Shown in pieces: positions 8,963 to 18,300 of a DNA stretch of 58,171 bases (its first letter is position 1; every line of letters begins with the position of its first letter). The notes below the pieces were generated by a model. That model was not told the origin of the DNA. It made no database searches and worked only from the letters and a program-made list of their open reading frames with translations. The position numbers and the translations under genes were made by a program. The stretch lies in the IMG/VR virus record IMGVR_UViG_3300042509_002108, positions 1 to 58,171 of that record; one strand, given 5' to 3'. This DNA comes from a virus.

Positions 8963-9020
8963 GTAAACAGCATAAAGCCCCAGGCCGCCGAAGCAACCCA
9001 GGGCCAATGCAGTACGGCTA

Positions 9021-9431
9021 TCAGCCGTACTTCTTCACGCCAACACCATTAATCGAATAGGTGTGGGTCGAGGTCGAAGTGGTCGACACAGCCTTGATCC
9101 AACGCTTAGCAGCGCCCTTGGGAAACACCAGAAACTGCTTGGAAGCAGAGGTGCTCACCTGGGTGAATGCCACAGCGGCAGAAGCAACTTCAGAGCCACC
9201 GCGATAAAAAGCAGTGGTTACATCGCTGTAGCTACCACCAGATGTGTCGCTTGATTGGATTTTTACATCCAAAGTCGAGGTGCCACCAGCCTCAACATCA
9301 AGGATGATCACAAGGTCGCCCTCATAATCATTCATGTCAATAGCAGTGCCGTCCAGGTTGGAAGTGCGCTGAGCAGTAGGAGCCAGAGCAAAATGCTGGA
9401 GCTTCTCCAGACCGGTAGAGAGGATGGCCAT
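9021..9431 (-). CDS. Probable head decoration or connector protein
   Basis: 136 residues, directly downstream of the capsid module. Repeated Ser/Thr/Val strands (TLDVKIQSSDTSGGSYSD, FLVFPKGAAKRWIKAV) suggest an all-beta capsid-associated protein such as a decoration protein. No domain recognised with certainty. The stop lies 14 bp before the TTG that would extend the next gene. Confidence 0.7.
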   Translation of the reverse strand: MAILSTGLEKLQHFALAPTAQRTSNLDGTAIDMNDYEGDLVIILDVEAGGTSTLDVKIQSSDTSGGSYSDVTTAFYRGGSEVASAAVAFTQVSTSASKQFLVFPKGAAKRWIKAVSTTSTSTHTYSINGVGVKKYG

Positions 9432-9433
9432 GA

Positions 9434-9673
9434 TCAGTCCTTAGTAGGGAATTCAGAAGTCACAGTCTTAGCCTTCCGCACCGGCTTAACAGCAGGCACC
9501 GGAGCAGGCTCTTCCGTCACCTCAACAGGTGCGGGCTTCTCAACGGCAGGTGCCACAACAGCCTTACCGCTACCAACCAATAGATTGCCGTCAGCCTCAG
9601 TGACCTCGACAAAGGAGCCAGCCTGAACTGGCTCCCCCGAGATCATGACTTGACGCAGGATCTCGATCCTCAT
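9434..9673 (-). CDS. Small Pro/Val-rich structural-region protein
   Basis: 79 residues. An N-terminal ~35-residue beta-type domain (VQAGSFVEVTEADGNLLVGSGKAV) is followed by a Pro/Ala/Glu/Val linker and a basic tail. Such proteins are common between the capsid gene and connector genes; the function is unknown. It starts two bases after the capsid stop and ends two bases before the next gene, so it is translationally coupled. Confidence 0.7.
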   Translation of the reverse strand: MRIEILRQVMISGEPVQAGSFVEVTEADGNLLVGSGKAVVAPAVEKPAPVEVTEEPAPVPAVKPVRKAKTVTSEFPTKD

Positions 9674-9675
9674 GA

Positions 9676-12306
9676 TCAGGTGCCGAGGCAGAAGGCGCCA
9701 GGCTGCTTAACAGCCACATCCACGTCCTGCAGTGCAATCACGCGAACGGTACCAGCAGTAGCACCGGCATAGGGATCAACGGTCAGATCCAGGCCAGACC
9801 ACATACCCATGATCATCATGGAGAAGTCGCCGAACAGCGCATCGTTGTTCTGGAGCTGGTTCGACACGATCACGGGGTAGCCGTTGATCTCGTTGTTCTC
9901 GAACACGTAGTTGCCAGTGTCGGTACCCTTATCGGTCGACTTCAGCGCACCACGAGCAGCAGCGTTAATCACGTAACGCAGACTGCCGGCATCAGCGTTG
10001 GCAGATGCCACATCGGTTTCCATGCCGATGTACTCAGCAAAGGTGCCGTAGGTGGTGATGGTCTGGCTGCCAATACCGGTGGTATTGGTCAGGCCCAGAG
10101 GCTGGTTGCTAGAGCCGGTGCCGTAGATGGCAGCGCGGTCAAGCTCAAGAGCGATCACGCGAGCCAGATCATTGCGGATCATGCCTTCCACATCGATGGA
10201 AGACTGCAGCAGCAGACGACGGCTGTAATCAACAAAAGCACCCACAGTCTTGGGGGTCATGTTGACCTGATCGATTGCCTGCTGGCTCTCGGTCGGCGAA
10301 CCGTTCTCACCCACCCAGTAGGCAGTAGCAGCAGAAGTCTGACGGGGGATGCTGATGTTGCCCTGCAGACCGGTCAGCATGGTGACGCCAGCCTGGGCCA
10401 GTGCCAGACGATTGCGCAGCAGATCGATGAAGCTACCGGCCAGCAGCTCATCGGCAACCAGGTTGCCACCAGCAGTAGGGGTGCCCACCACCAGATCGCG
10501 ACGCAGCACCTCGTTGGGGATCACGATGCCGTTAGAGGAGCGCTCATACTTTTGAGCAGCAGCCTTACCGACTTCGATCTCAAACTCGGCAGCCCGACGA
10601 GCGGAAGCGTCGCTGGGATTAGCAAGGAAGTTCAGTGCGCGAGCAAAGCTGAACGAACGGGTCTCCTTATCGGAGAGGCCGACATCGTTAGAGGTGATGT
10701 CAGCAGAGCGAATGACTTGTTCCACGGGTTGAGTGCCGAGTTTTTCAAGGACAGCAGCACGAGCTTCGTCGATAGTGCGACCACCGTCGATCAGCTCGCG
10801 AGCCAGGTCTTGCATCTGGTGCTTATCGCCCAGTGCACTGATGGCGGCGATACGGGTACGCTCGGCCTCGACGGCCTCGGACCGGATCACCTCCAGATCT
10901 GGAGTGTTTTCCATTTCGGGTTCAGGTGTTGGTGATGCGGCTGGGGCCGCTTGAACAACGGTCTCGTCAGTTAGAGACCTGCCGATTCCAATCGTAGGGT
11001 CAGCAGGTATAGAGACCACACTGACTTCGTAAGGCGACCATTGAGTCGCAACGAAGTCATCGCCTCGCTCTTCCATCTTGTCGATCGAATAGCCGAAGCT
11101 GATGCCGCGCAAAATATTATCGCGGACATCGTCGAGCACTTCTTGCGCAAACTTGTTACGCGAGAAGCGCACCTTCACATAACCGCGTCGTTTCTGCCCA
11201 TCAACCCAAGCGCGCTCCACAACGCCGACCACGCGATCAGGATCGTGATTAAACAGCAGCGGGGCGCCATCGTTCAGACGACTCAGGTTTGCTGCATCCA
11301 TCTCGTGGCTCAGCACTTCATTCCCGAAGTAACGCATCACCGGATATTCAGAGCTAAACGGAAATTCGAAGCTCCGCTCCTCATCCAGCGCGCGGAATGA
11401 TGTGACCTCAGATCGCTGAAACTTGCCGCCCTCAGTCGCACGGATCGGATCGATCTTGGTCAAAGTACTAAAACGATGACCCACCATCGTCTCAGTCGCC
11501 TCACCGTCGCGATAAATCCGAATCAACGCAGCCGGATCCTCTTCGGTTGCATCAATGCTGAATTCAGTGTCAGGCACGCCCAATGTACCCTCGCGCATCA
11601 CATGCTCAATACGACCGCGCGCGCGACCGCCAGAACTGTTCCACGAAACAAAATCACCCTCCTTCAGCGCATCAGGCGCTGCACGTTTTTCAGTCACGGC
11701 TGCGTTCTCAATTTCTTCCACTTTAGAACGCTCGCCTGTTGCCTCTTCAAATTCAAGCGGCTCATAATCACGCTCGCTCAGCCATGCGCGTGCTTCTGCC
11801 GCCGTGAATTCGCTTAAACGAAACCTGATTGCCTGTAGCTCAGCACCTTCCTCGCCTTCCTTGATCCCAAAAATAAAGTCGACTCCGTTGCCGCCTTCAT
11901 CATTACGACGCCTGAAGCTGTCGTACTGATCTGGATCACGCAGCCGCGCTGCATGCTCATTTGGATATGGCCTCTCAGCCATCATTTCGCGGTCAGATTC
12001 CATGCGAGCCACAAGTGCATCACTCCATGTTTTACCCGAATCACCTCCCCAGGCTGCCCATGCCACCCTGCCAGGTGATGGATACCCTTCTTCACCAGGA
12101 CTGAAACCATCGGCTCGCTTGTCGATCTCATGGCGAGCAAACCATGCACTCATCGTGCGAATAGTCTCATCGCTCAGCTCATCACCGCTCAAAATCTGCC
12201 CAGCACGCCTGGCTGCAACCTCAGTTCCACCCTTGCGTCCTTCAGCTTTCCACTCTCGATATCTGCGCGCTTCTTCGCGCATTCCATCAGTCGGCATTGC
12301 GCCCAT
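9676..12306 (-). CDS. Fused prohead protease-major capsid polyprotein
   Basis: 876 residues in one uninterrupted frame. Residues ~1-110 form a small domain (MSAWFARHEIDKRADGF, GRVAWAAWGG) seen in some phage protease proteins. ~210-290 resemble a DUF2945/tudor-like fold (LKEGDFVSWNSSGGRARG). ~305-450 are an HK97-type S78 prohead protease with candidate His354 in LLFNHD and Ser403 in GISFGYS. ~465-540 are a helical scaffold-like segment. ~545-876 are an HK97-fold capsid protein with IPRQTSAATAYWVGENG and DRAAIYGTGSSNQPLG. The protease is expected to cut itself and the scaffold away during head maturation. Protease and capsid genes are usually separate, so the single frame is noteworthy. The start overlaps the portal stop. 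Confidence 0.92.
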   Translation of the reverse strand: MGAMPTDGMREEARRYREWKAEGRKGGTEVAARRAGQILSGDELSDETIRTMSAWFARHEIDKRADGFSPGEEGYPSPGRVAWAAWGGDSGKTWSDALVARMESDREMMAERPYPNEHAARLRDPDQYDSFRRRNDEGGNGVDFIFGIKEGEEGAELQAIRFRLSEFTAAEARAWLSERDYEPLEFEEATGERSKVEEIENAAVTEKRAAPDALKEGDFVSWNSSGGRARGRIEHVMREGTLGVPDTEFSIDATEEDPAALIRIYRDGEATETMVGHRFSTLTKIDPIRATEGGKFQRSEVTSFRALDEERSFEFPFSSEYPVMRYFGNEVLSHEMDAANLSRLNDGAPLLFNHDPDRVVGVVERAWVDGQKRRGYVKVRFSRNKFAQEVLDDVRDNILRGISFGYSIDKMEERGDDFVATQWSPYEVSVVSIPADPTIGIGRSLTDETVVQAAPAASPTPEPEMENTPDLEVIRSEAVEAERTRIAAISALGDKHQMQDLARELIDGGRTIDEARAAVLEKLGTQPVEQVIRSADITSNDVGLSDKETRSFSFARALNFLANPSDASARRAAEFEIEVGKAAAQKYERSSNGIVIPNEVLRRDLVVGTPTAGGNLVADELLAGSFIDLLRNRLALAQAGVTMLTGLQGNISIPRQTSAATAYWVGENGSPTESQQAIDQVNMTPKTVGAFVDYSRRLLLQSSIDVEGMIRNDLARVIALELDRAAIYGTGSSNQPLGLTNTTGIGSQTITTYGTFAEYIGMETDVASANADAGSLRYVINAAARGALKSTDKGTDTGNYVFENNEINGYPVIVSNQLQNNDALFGDFSMMIMGMWSGLDLTVDPYAGATAGTVRVIALQDVDVAVKQPGAFCLGT

Positions 12307-13814
12307 CAGCCTTCCTCCTGTGGTAACGGTTGATCAGCCGGCAACATCGGCTGCTCAATGATGTCCCGATCCAACTCAACGCCCAAACGCTCAGCAGCAG
12401 CCTGCTCGCGAGCAATCTCGGCTAAATTATCGTCAAAATCACCGCCAAGTTTCGCAACAATTTGCGCCTTGGTCATGTAGCCCGCCTGCTCCATCTCCCG
12501 ATAAGCCTTCACCTCTTTCAGCGGATCCACCCAGTCCCAACCACGGGCCATCCAGCGCGGCGTGTCATAACGCTCAGGCCGCGCTTCAAAGTCATCAAAC
12601 GGCAGCTCGCCAGCAAGCACAGCCAGCGACAGCCATTCACGGAATACGCGCAGGTGGAAATGCTCAATCAGATAAGCCTGCACCACCTTCCAGTGCTCCC
12701 GATCCTCAAGCAACGACAGCCTGCTGCTCGAATAATTCGTATCACTAAAATCACGGCTTAGCGTTTCATACGAGCAGCCAAAACCGCTCGCAAATCGACG
12801 TACTTTATTTTTGACAAACATTTCAAATTGCTGATCTGGCGAGTCGATGCTTGGCACCGTCACGTTCTCACCAGGCATCAAATATTTGAACATCCCTGGT
12901 TCAAACTCACTGATCCGACGCTCGTTCTCGACGTCGTCAGCGGTAAGTTCGCCTTCCTGGTTTGTAATGAATCCCATGATTGACGCACCAGCGCGCGCAC
13001 GAATTACAGCAGCTTCTTCATATCCTTGAAGTTGATGCGCGTCAGCCATCACAGAGTGGAACCACGGCACGCCACGATGTTGCTGTGGCCTTTCTGGAAT
13101 AAACAAATGAATGACATCTTCCGCCGACAGGAAGACATGCTTTTCATTTCGCTGCGGCGCATTCTGGAACCAGTAGTCACCTGGATGGCGCGTGAGGAAG
13201 GCGTACCGCACAGGGCGGCCCCATTCATTGACCTCCACGCCCATACGCCATTCGTTCCCCTGGGCGAGGGTTGGGCCTTGATACTCCTCATCCAGGTAAT
13301 CAGCCTCAAGCATCTGGAGCGCCAATGGCACTCGACTGCCACCGAACGGACGGCGAACAATCCTGAACAGCGCTTCTCCTGACTCCGGCAGTGCGCCAAT
13401 TGCCAACCACTCCATCATGTGGAAGCTTTGGCGCCCAGCTACATCACAATGCTCAGCGCGGCACCAAGACGCCCACTTCTGCTCAATCAGGCTGTTTGTC
13501 CGCTCATCACGGCGATTACCGCGCAGCAATGCAACCTGCGACTGCATCTTGATGCCACTGCCGACAACGTTGATTTGCGTTGTCCGCTTTGCCTGCTTTG
13601 CGTACGGATTATTCCGCACCATTTCGCGGCTGCGATCACGCAGCTTGCGCAGACTGGTGCGAATTTCAGCGTCCGCACTGGCTTGTGACGACATCCAGTC
13701 CGCAGTTAGGCGACTGATGATTGCGCCCGCATAGTTACGCCGCCTCACAGGTGGCAGTGCCTTGGGAATCGGCTGGAGGCCAATACGACGCAGAATGTTG
13801 GTGCGGATGCCCAT
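12306..13814 (-). CDS. Portal protein, lambda family
   Basis: 502 residues. The opening (LTADWMSSQASADAEIRTSLRKLRDRSREM followed by NPYAKQAKR), the middle FIPERPQQHRGVPWFHS and the C-terminal DWVDPLKE region are hallmarks of lambda gpB-type portals, which form the dodecameric ring for DNA entry and exit. The start codon shares one base with the upstream stop, and the stop overlaps the start of the capsid polyprotein, as in a co-translated head operon. Confidence 0.96.
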   Translation of the reverse strand: MGIRTNILRRIGLQPIPKALPPVRRRNYAGAIISRLTADWMSSQASADAEIRTSLRKLRDRSREMVRNNPYAKQAKRTTQINVVGSGIKMQSQVALLRGNRRDERTNSLIEQKWASWCRAEHCDVAGRQSFHMMEWLAIGALPESGEALFRIVRRPFGGSRVPLALQMLEADYLDEEYQGPTLAQGNEWRMGVEVNEWGRPVRYAFLTRHPGDYWFQNAPQRNEKHVFLSAEDVIHLFIPERPQQHRGVPWFHSVMADAHQLQGYEEAAVIRARAGASIMGFITNQEGELTADDVENERRISEFEPGMFKYLMPGENVTVPSIDSPDQQFEMFVKNKVRRFASGFGCSYETLSRDFSDTNYSSSRLSLLEDREHWKVVQAYLIEHFHLRVFREWLSLAVLAGELPFDDFEARPERYDTPRWMARGWDWVDPLKEVKAYREMEQAGYMTKAQIVAKLGGDFDDNLAEIAREQAAAERLGVELDRDIIEQPMLPADQPLPQEEG

Positions 13815-14401
13815 CAGCCGTTACCGAAACGGATAAACAAATTGTTCGGATCGCCAAGACCCGATGCAATGATCTTTGCTTTATTCTCACGCACCACAGT
13901 TGCCTTCAACTGCGACTCCAGGGCGAGCAAATCAGTCAGGTCATATCGCTTCAGGCTGCGATTGCCAATGCGATATTCCTGCGTTGCACCCCCTGTCATC
14001 AAGGAGCGAATTGCAGCCTGAACCGCCTCTAAATCTTTCTGCGCCTGCGTTCGGCCGTCAAATGCTGCAGGCGATCCGGCATAAGCCAATGATGCCTGGA
14101 CCTCGATCTGACCTCGGCTGTACTCACTGACCGCGCCACCGCTGATCGCAGTCAGCACAGCCTGGAAATACCACCCAGTGCTGGCGTCCATTCCGGCGCT
14201 GGTTGCAGCAGGAATCGTGATCCGCCAACCATCTGAATACGCAGTACCGGTCGCGGTAACACCCTCGCCTGCTGTATTTAATCTGAAATAATACGTAAGA
14301 TTATGCGTTGCACTCGTTACCGCGTTGCCGAAAATATCCGTGGTCGCAGCGTCAGTCCACACCACGTCCACGCCGGCTGTTATGGACGGGGGAATCGCCA
14401 T
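13814..14401 (-). CDS. Head-joining-like protein between terminase and portal
   Basis: 195 residues in the place of lambda gpW. The N-terminal ~110 residues look like an Ig-like beta domain. The C-terminal ~70 (RIGNRSLKRYDLTDLLALESQLK) resemble the short helical gpW-type head-completion domain. A two-part protein of this kind might bind the portal and carry a surface beta domain. This is inference from position and secondary-structure pattern. Confidence 0.62.
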   Translation of the reverse strand: MAIPPSITAGVDVVWTDAATTDIFGNAVTSATHNLTYYFRLNTAGEGVTATGTAYSDGWRITIPAATSAGMDASTGWYFQAVLTAISGGAVSEYSRGQIEVQASLAYAGSPAAFDGRTQAQKDLEAVQAAIRSLMTGGATQEYRIGNRSLKRYDLTDLLALESQLKATVVRENKAKIIASGLGDPNNLFIRFGNG

Positions 14402-14444
14402 TCGACCTCTAACTTCAGGCTTCTTGGTACTTTAGCGCCGTAAC

Positions 14445-16298
14445 TCACCACTGCTTCACAAAACTCCGCTTCGGTGTCGCCGCCGCACGCACACGCTTCG
14501 GCTTCTCCTCACCGCGCCTTTCGAGTTGATCCCATATCGTCCTCCTGTCCATCTTCTGGTACAAACGATGCAATGCCGCATACGCATAATTCATTTCATC
14601 CAACGCTTCGTTTGCAGCCTGACTCTTCTTCACCCACACACGCTCGGGATAGCCGTTCCTAAACCGCAAGATCTGCTTCTCGGCTGTCAATTCCTCGAAA
14701 TAATCCGTTCCAATCGTTGGGAAGAAATGCAAATATCCCGCCCCGGGCTCATTGTGCTTCAACCGACCAAACAACAGCGATTTCACCGTGTCGACGCCTA
14801 CCGGAAACAACTGTGCCCCTTTCTTTAGCGCTTTACCTTTGTAGTCCACGTCTACCTTCGATGCCTTGCCAAGCGGTGGCTTGCCCTTCTGCGACATACC
14901 CTTAATCGCAATCACGCCCATTGCTGCACGCTCCCTGCTGTACTGATACACCTCTTGCGTGTGATGACCGCCGGAGTCAATCGCGCAACACAGTACCTTC
15001 ATCTCCTCATCGGCCTCATTCAGGTAAGGCTTCTGCAAAATTTCGTCCAATTGCTTCCACACCTCTGGTCGAGATGGACTCCCATATAGCTTCACGCGAT
15101 CGATCAGCCAGCCTTCTTCCTCGCGACCCCATCCCCACACACTGAGCGACAGGCGGTCATCCTGCACATCGCACCCAATCGTCAACGCCAGCACCTCGGC
15201 AGGTGGCACATATTGCTGATACTGCTCCTCTGCTGCGCGCTCGAGCAGAGAATCGGCGCCAACCTTCGACGCATACTCGTCTTCCCACGTCTCGCCAAGC
15301 ACCGTATTGACGAACGTTTTTAGCTGTTCTGCGTCATTTTTTGCATCCAAGAATTCTTCCACCAGATTTGGCCACGTTGCATTAGGGCTGTAGCTATACG
15401 CCGCCCAGATATGAAACCCCACATGCTTCCCATTGCCCGGTGCAGTAGCGCGCCACTCGCCCCGCTCCACCATCCAACGCTTTTTAGAATGTGGAATTAT
15501 TACACCACATGACTCGCAGCAATATCCCGCTGTGCTCGGGTCACCATCAGTCCAGCGAATGTTTGGCCATTTCAGGTACTGCATATGACCACAATCAGGA
15601 CACGGAACGAAATAGCGACGCTGATCCGTTTGCAGGAACATGCGCTCCACACGGCTGAAGTCCTTCACTGTCGGCGTGCTACCGGACACAATTGTGCGAT
15701 TCCAGTAGTACTCCGTCCTTCGGATACCAAGCTTGATCTGGTCGCCTTCCGCACCCGCAGAGGCTGGGTAACCATCGATCTCGTCAAATAACACCACCCT
15801 TCTGCTGACACGCCGGAAGCCGCGCGGGCTATTAGCGCCCACCATGCTCAGCGTTCCACCTGGGAACTGCTTTTGCAAAATCGTATTCGCGCCATCTTTT
15901 GCCTTTGACTCGCTCACCAAACCCTTCAAGCAAGGCGTATCACGCAACATCGGCGCGATCTCTTCCTTTGAATATCCCTGCGCATCCTCAATTGTTGGCT
16001 GCACCAGCATGATCGGACACGGATCCTGGTGAATATGGAATGCAATGGTGTGGTTCAAAATCTTCGAGTACCCCACGCGGGCGCTCTTCATCACCGTCAC
16101 CTGTTCAACCTTTGCATCCGTTATTGCATCCATAATTCCTTTTTGATACGGCAAAGTATGCCATCTGCCGCCCTCTGCGCTGCTTTCTGCGCTTAAAAAC
16201 GCATAACGATCCGCCCACTCGCTCAAAGTCAGCTTTTCTGGCGGTCGAAACGCCATAAACGCTGCTTTTTTTACCCTTAGCAGGTTGTCCTCAGTCAT
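14445..16298 (-). CDS. Terminase large subunit, GpA type
   Basis: I use the ATG at 16298 (617 residues), which overlaps the small-subunit stop by the 8 bases ATGACTGA; the frame up to 16373 lies within that gene and is rejected. The sequence carries a GpA-type ATPase with a variant P-loop (MKSARVGYSK), a Walker-B-like VVLFDEIDGYP, and a zinc-binding segment with CPDCGHM and CCESCGV. Downstream is a nuclease domain with TIGCDVQDDRLS. GpA terminases cut concatemers at cos and pump DNA through the portal, implying cohesive-end packaging. Confidence 0.96.
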   Translation of the reverse strand: MTEDNLLRVKKAAFMAFRPPEKLTLSEWADRYAFLSAESSAEGGRWHTLPYQKGIMDAITDAKVEQVTVMKSARVGYSKILNHTIAFHIHQDPCPIMLVQPTIEDAQGYSKEEIAPMLRDTPCLKGLVSESKAKDGANTILQKQFPGGTLSMVGANSPRGFRRVSRRVVLFDEIDGYPASAGAEGDQIKLGIRRTEYYWNRTIVSGSTPTVKDFSRVERMFLQTDQRRYFVPCPDCGHMQYLKWPNIRWTDGDPSTAGYCCESCGVIIPHSKKRWMVERGEWRATAPGNGKHVGFHIWAAYSYSPNATWPNLVEEFLDAKNDAEQLKTFVNTVLGETWEDEYASKVGADSLLERAAEEQYQQYVPPAEVLALTIGCDVQDDRLSLSVWGWGREEEGWLIDRVKLYGSPSRPEVWKQLDEILQKPYLNEADEEMKVLCCAIDSGGHHTQEVYQYSRERAAMGVIAIKGMSQKGKPPLGKASKVDVDYKGKALKKGAQLFPVGVDTVKSLLFGRLKHNEPGAGYLHFFPTIGTDYFEELTAEKQILRFRNGYPERVWVKKSQAANEALDEMNYAYAALHRLYQKMDRRTIWDQLERRGEEKPKRVRAAATPKRSFVKQW

Positions 16299-16818
16299 CA
16301 GCCACGCTCTCCGACAAATCTTCCAGTGTCTCGCGAACAATATCTTCCAGCATTGATACCGCATCAGTATCAAGATCAGGGATCCTTTGCTTTGCCTTGG
16401 TTGGGATACCCATAATCTTTGTCCTAGCCAGCGTCACAATCTCAACCCATTGCAACTCCACCTCGTCTGCCTTGATCAGTAATCCTTCTTTTTGCTTGCG
16501 ATCTAACTCGAGCAACTCTGCTTTTAGGTGCTCGGTGCGTGCTCTTGACTCGTCGTAATCAGGAATTGACTCCTCAGTCCTCGCCATCCGCGATCTGGCT
16601 GCCGGAAATGCTTTCTCTCCCAACGGCGGCTTTGGTCCTCGACCAATTCGCTTCTGTGTGTTTTTCGCCCAGTGCTCGCGCATGGTTTCGCTGTTCACCA
16701 GCTCGCGGCCATCCGCTGTTCGCACTACCGGCAAGCGGCCTGCTTTCACTGCTGCATACACCGCCTCTGGTGTCACGCCCAGCGCACGGGCTGCCTCGGA
16801 TCTCGTAATCAATGGCAT
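16291..16818 (-). CDS. Terminase small subunit, Nu1-like
   Basis: 175 residues starting MPLITRSEAARALGVTPEAVYAAVK, a winged helix-turn-helix that in the Nu1 family binds cos. A basic linker (KRIGRGPKPP) and a helical C-terminal part for assembly with the large subunit follow. It is the first gene of the leftward morphogenesis cluster. About 400 bp without a gene lie upstream, where the packaging site is expected. Confidence 0.92.
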   Translation of the reverse strand: MPLITRSEAARALGVTPEAVYAAVKAGRLPVVRTADGRELVNSETMREHWAKNTQKRIGRGPKPPLGEKAFPAARSRMARTEESIPDYDESRARTEHLKAELLELDRKQKEGLLIKADEVELQWVEIVTLARTKIMGIPTKAKQRIPDLDTDAVSMLEDIVRETLEDLSESVADD

Positions 16819-17164
16819 AAATAGATGTTACACGCAATGTCCAGCTAGCGTAAAGCAAAATCTTGTGATATAATGCCCGGCTTTTTCGAAAGCGGACGGG
16901 GTAGGGGACGCATTGTTTGACGAATAGAAGATACTTCGGCGAATTGTACCTAGCCGTATGGAGCGATTCGAATTACCTCGCGGGTCCCGGGCGCCAGAGG
17001 GACCCGAGTTTGTGTCAAGATATCAGCCGCAGATAAGATTGCAGGGTATTCTTTATAGTTTGCAGATTCTCGCGATAAAGAACACAAACGAAACGCAACC
17101 GGCAAAGCGCACGGCCGCGCATGCAAACGCGCGCCAATAGATGTCAGCTACTGGCGCGCACAAT
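16819..17164. other. Gene-free region upstream of the terminase; candidate cos/packaging site
   Basis: About 350 bp without a convincing gene between the terminase start and the end of the GC-rich island. In phages with Nu1/GpA terminases, cos lies just upstream of the small-subunit gene. Visible structure: an extended -10 element reading rightward (16866-16874), an 8-bp inverted repeat CGGGTCCC/GGGACCCG (16981-17006) and smaller hairpins. A 60-codon plus frame (16958-17140) lacks protein-like composition. Confidence 0.5.
16866..16874 (+). promoter_or_regulatory. Extended -10 promoter TGATATAAT
   Basis: A perfect TATAAT preceded by TG at the extended -10 spacing, with no good -35 box. It would transcribe rightward into the gene-free stretch, against the flanking minus-strand genes, so it would make a non-coding or antisense transcript. 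Confidence 0.45.
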
Positions 17165-17167
17165 AAA

Positions 17168-17188
17168 GGCGCCGTTGTTAGCGGCGCC
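17168..17188 (-). terminator. Terminator-like hairpin after the GC-rich island
   Basis: A 7-bp perfect GC stem GGCGCCG/CGGCGCC with a 7-base loop lies 27 bp past the stop of the GP88-like gene. The minus-strand continuation is TTTATT, a weak T tract. It probably ends the leftward transcript of the island. Confidence 0.6.
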
Positions 17189-17214
17189 GTTGTGGTTTCG
17201 TTTGGCGGTAACGC

Positions 17215-18276
17215 TTACCTGGTGAGGATCAATCGACCGTCCGCTAGTTCAACCGTCGGCGCGTCCGCGATCGTGAAACGTTCCGCGATCGTTCGATCCG
17301 CACCGCGTGCGCGCTTCTCTCGCAAGATGACGGCCGAACCGGCCGGATCATTCCAGCGTGCGTCGCCGGTTGCGTCGCCGTCGACGGCCGGCAATGTAAC
17401 GGCGTCGCCGTACGTTTCGATCGTGACGGATCGCAGGGGCGCCGCATCGCGCGCAAGCCGAACCGGGAATGCAACGCGCAAGCCAGCACGCACGGCCGCG
17501 ATTGCGTCGCGGCAAGCGGTCGACCGATCGGCCGCAAACGATGCGGTGACGTCTTGCCATCCGGCGGCAAGCCAGGCAAGCGGCGACGTCGGCGCGTCAA
17601 CGCCGGCCTTCAGGTATTCGTAGAAGCGCACGGCGCCGCGCGCGCGCATCGGCGCGAACGTTTCAGCAAGGTTTAACGCGTCGCCGGTTTCAATGTCGAC
17701 GCCGAACCGCCGACGGATTGCGACGGCGTCGGCCGGCGTTATGGGTGCGACGCGACCAGCCCAGAACGTTTCGTCAGTTCCGCACGTCCGCACGGCGCAC
17801 GGCATGCCAAGACGTTCCGCGCGCGCCAGTTCGGCCGCGATTGCGTAAACCATGGCGCGCGTATACGTAACGGGATCGGCGACCATGGCAAGCGTTCGCC
17901 GGCCGCGACACGCGGCGACGTCGGTAGAAAGGCCGCCGTGGCCGGCGCTTGCTAGGCAGCCTGCGATGCATCCGGCGGTCGCATGCATGCATCCGTTGTG
18001 ACGGCGCGCCAGTTCGGCGGTCCCGGTACGTTCCGCAAGCGCGGCAAGCTCCGGTAGGTAACCGCGCGGCGCGATGCTCGCGACCGTTCGCGGATCGATC
18101 GCGCGCGCTAGTTGGCGTTGCGGTAACGCATAGTGCATCGCGTTATATGTTCCGCCGGCGGCCGTCTTGGCGGCCTTGGCGCTTGTCGTTGTGAGAAGCG
18201 AACCTAGGGTCAGTTCGAACGTTTCAAGCATGCCGGCAATGTCGGCCGGTAAGCGGTGCGGTGCGTTTGTGCGCAT
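17215..18276 (-). CDS. GP88-like protein of unknown function
   Basis: 353 residues. The segment HNGCMHATAGCIAGCLASAGHGG, then RRTLAMVADPVTYTRAM, then LGMPCAVRTCGTDETFW matches the GP88/DUF7227-type family found in actinobacterial and proteobacterial phages and plasmids. Its cysteines are spaced C-x6-C-x3-C (residues ~96-107), suggesting metal or cluster binding; the biochemical role is unknown. Codon use is far more GC-rich than in neighbouring phage genes. Start at ATG 18276, ten bases downstream of the CTTACCGCTT motif. Confidence 0.7.
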   Translation of the reverse strand: MRTNAPHRLPADIAGMLETFELTLGSLLTTTSAKAAKTAAGGTYNAMHYALPQRQLARAIDPRTVASIAPRGYLPELAALAERTGTAELARRHNGCMHATAGCIAGCLASAGHGGLSTDVAACRGRRTLAMVADPVTYTRAMVYAIAAELARAERLGMPCAVRTCGTDETFWAGRVAPITPADAVAIRRRFGVDIETGDALNLAETFAPMRARGAVRFYEYLKAGVDAPTSPLAWLAAGWQDVTASFAADRSTACRDAIAAVRAGLRVAFPVRLARDAAPLRSVTIETYGDAVTLPAVDGDATGDARWNDPAGSAVILREKRARGADRTIAERFTIADAPTVELADGRLILTR

Positions 18277-18286
18277 GGTTTCAGAT

Positions 18287-18296
18287 AAGCGGTAAG
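18287..18296 (-). promoter_or_regulatory. Upstream motif CTTACCGCTT before the GP88-like gene
   Basis: The 10-base motif lies 10 bases upstream of the ATG at 18276, framed by two copies of GGTTTCAGATAA (plus strand). The same motif precedes other starts in the island. It has no Shine-Dalgarno match, so it may be an operator or a translation enhancer. Confidence 0.55.
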
Positions 18297-18300
18297 GGTT

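Noticed and set aside
16958-17140. 60-codon plus-strand gene or tRNA-like element upstream of terminase
   Set aside because: The peptide is low in protein-like features, and no cloverleaf with correct T-stem or anticodon stem can be drawn on either strand.
17141-17623. Long plus-strand frame opposite the GP88-like gene
   Set aside because: High GC lengthens antisense frames; Arg/Ala/Ser-rich with no structure, while the minus frame matches a family.
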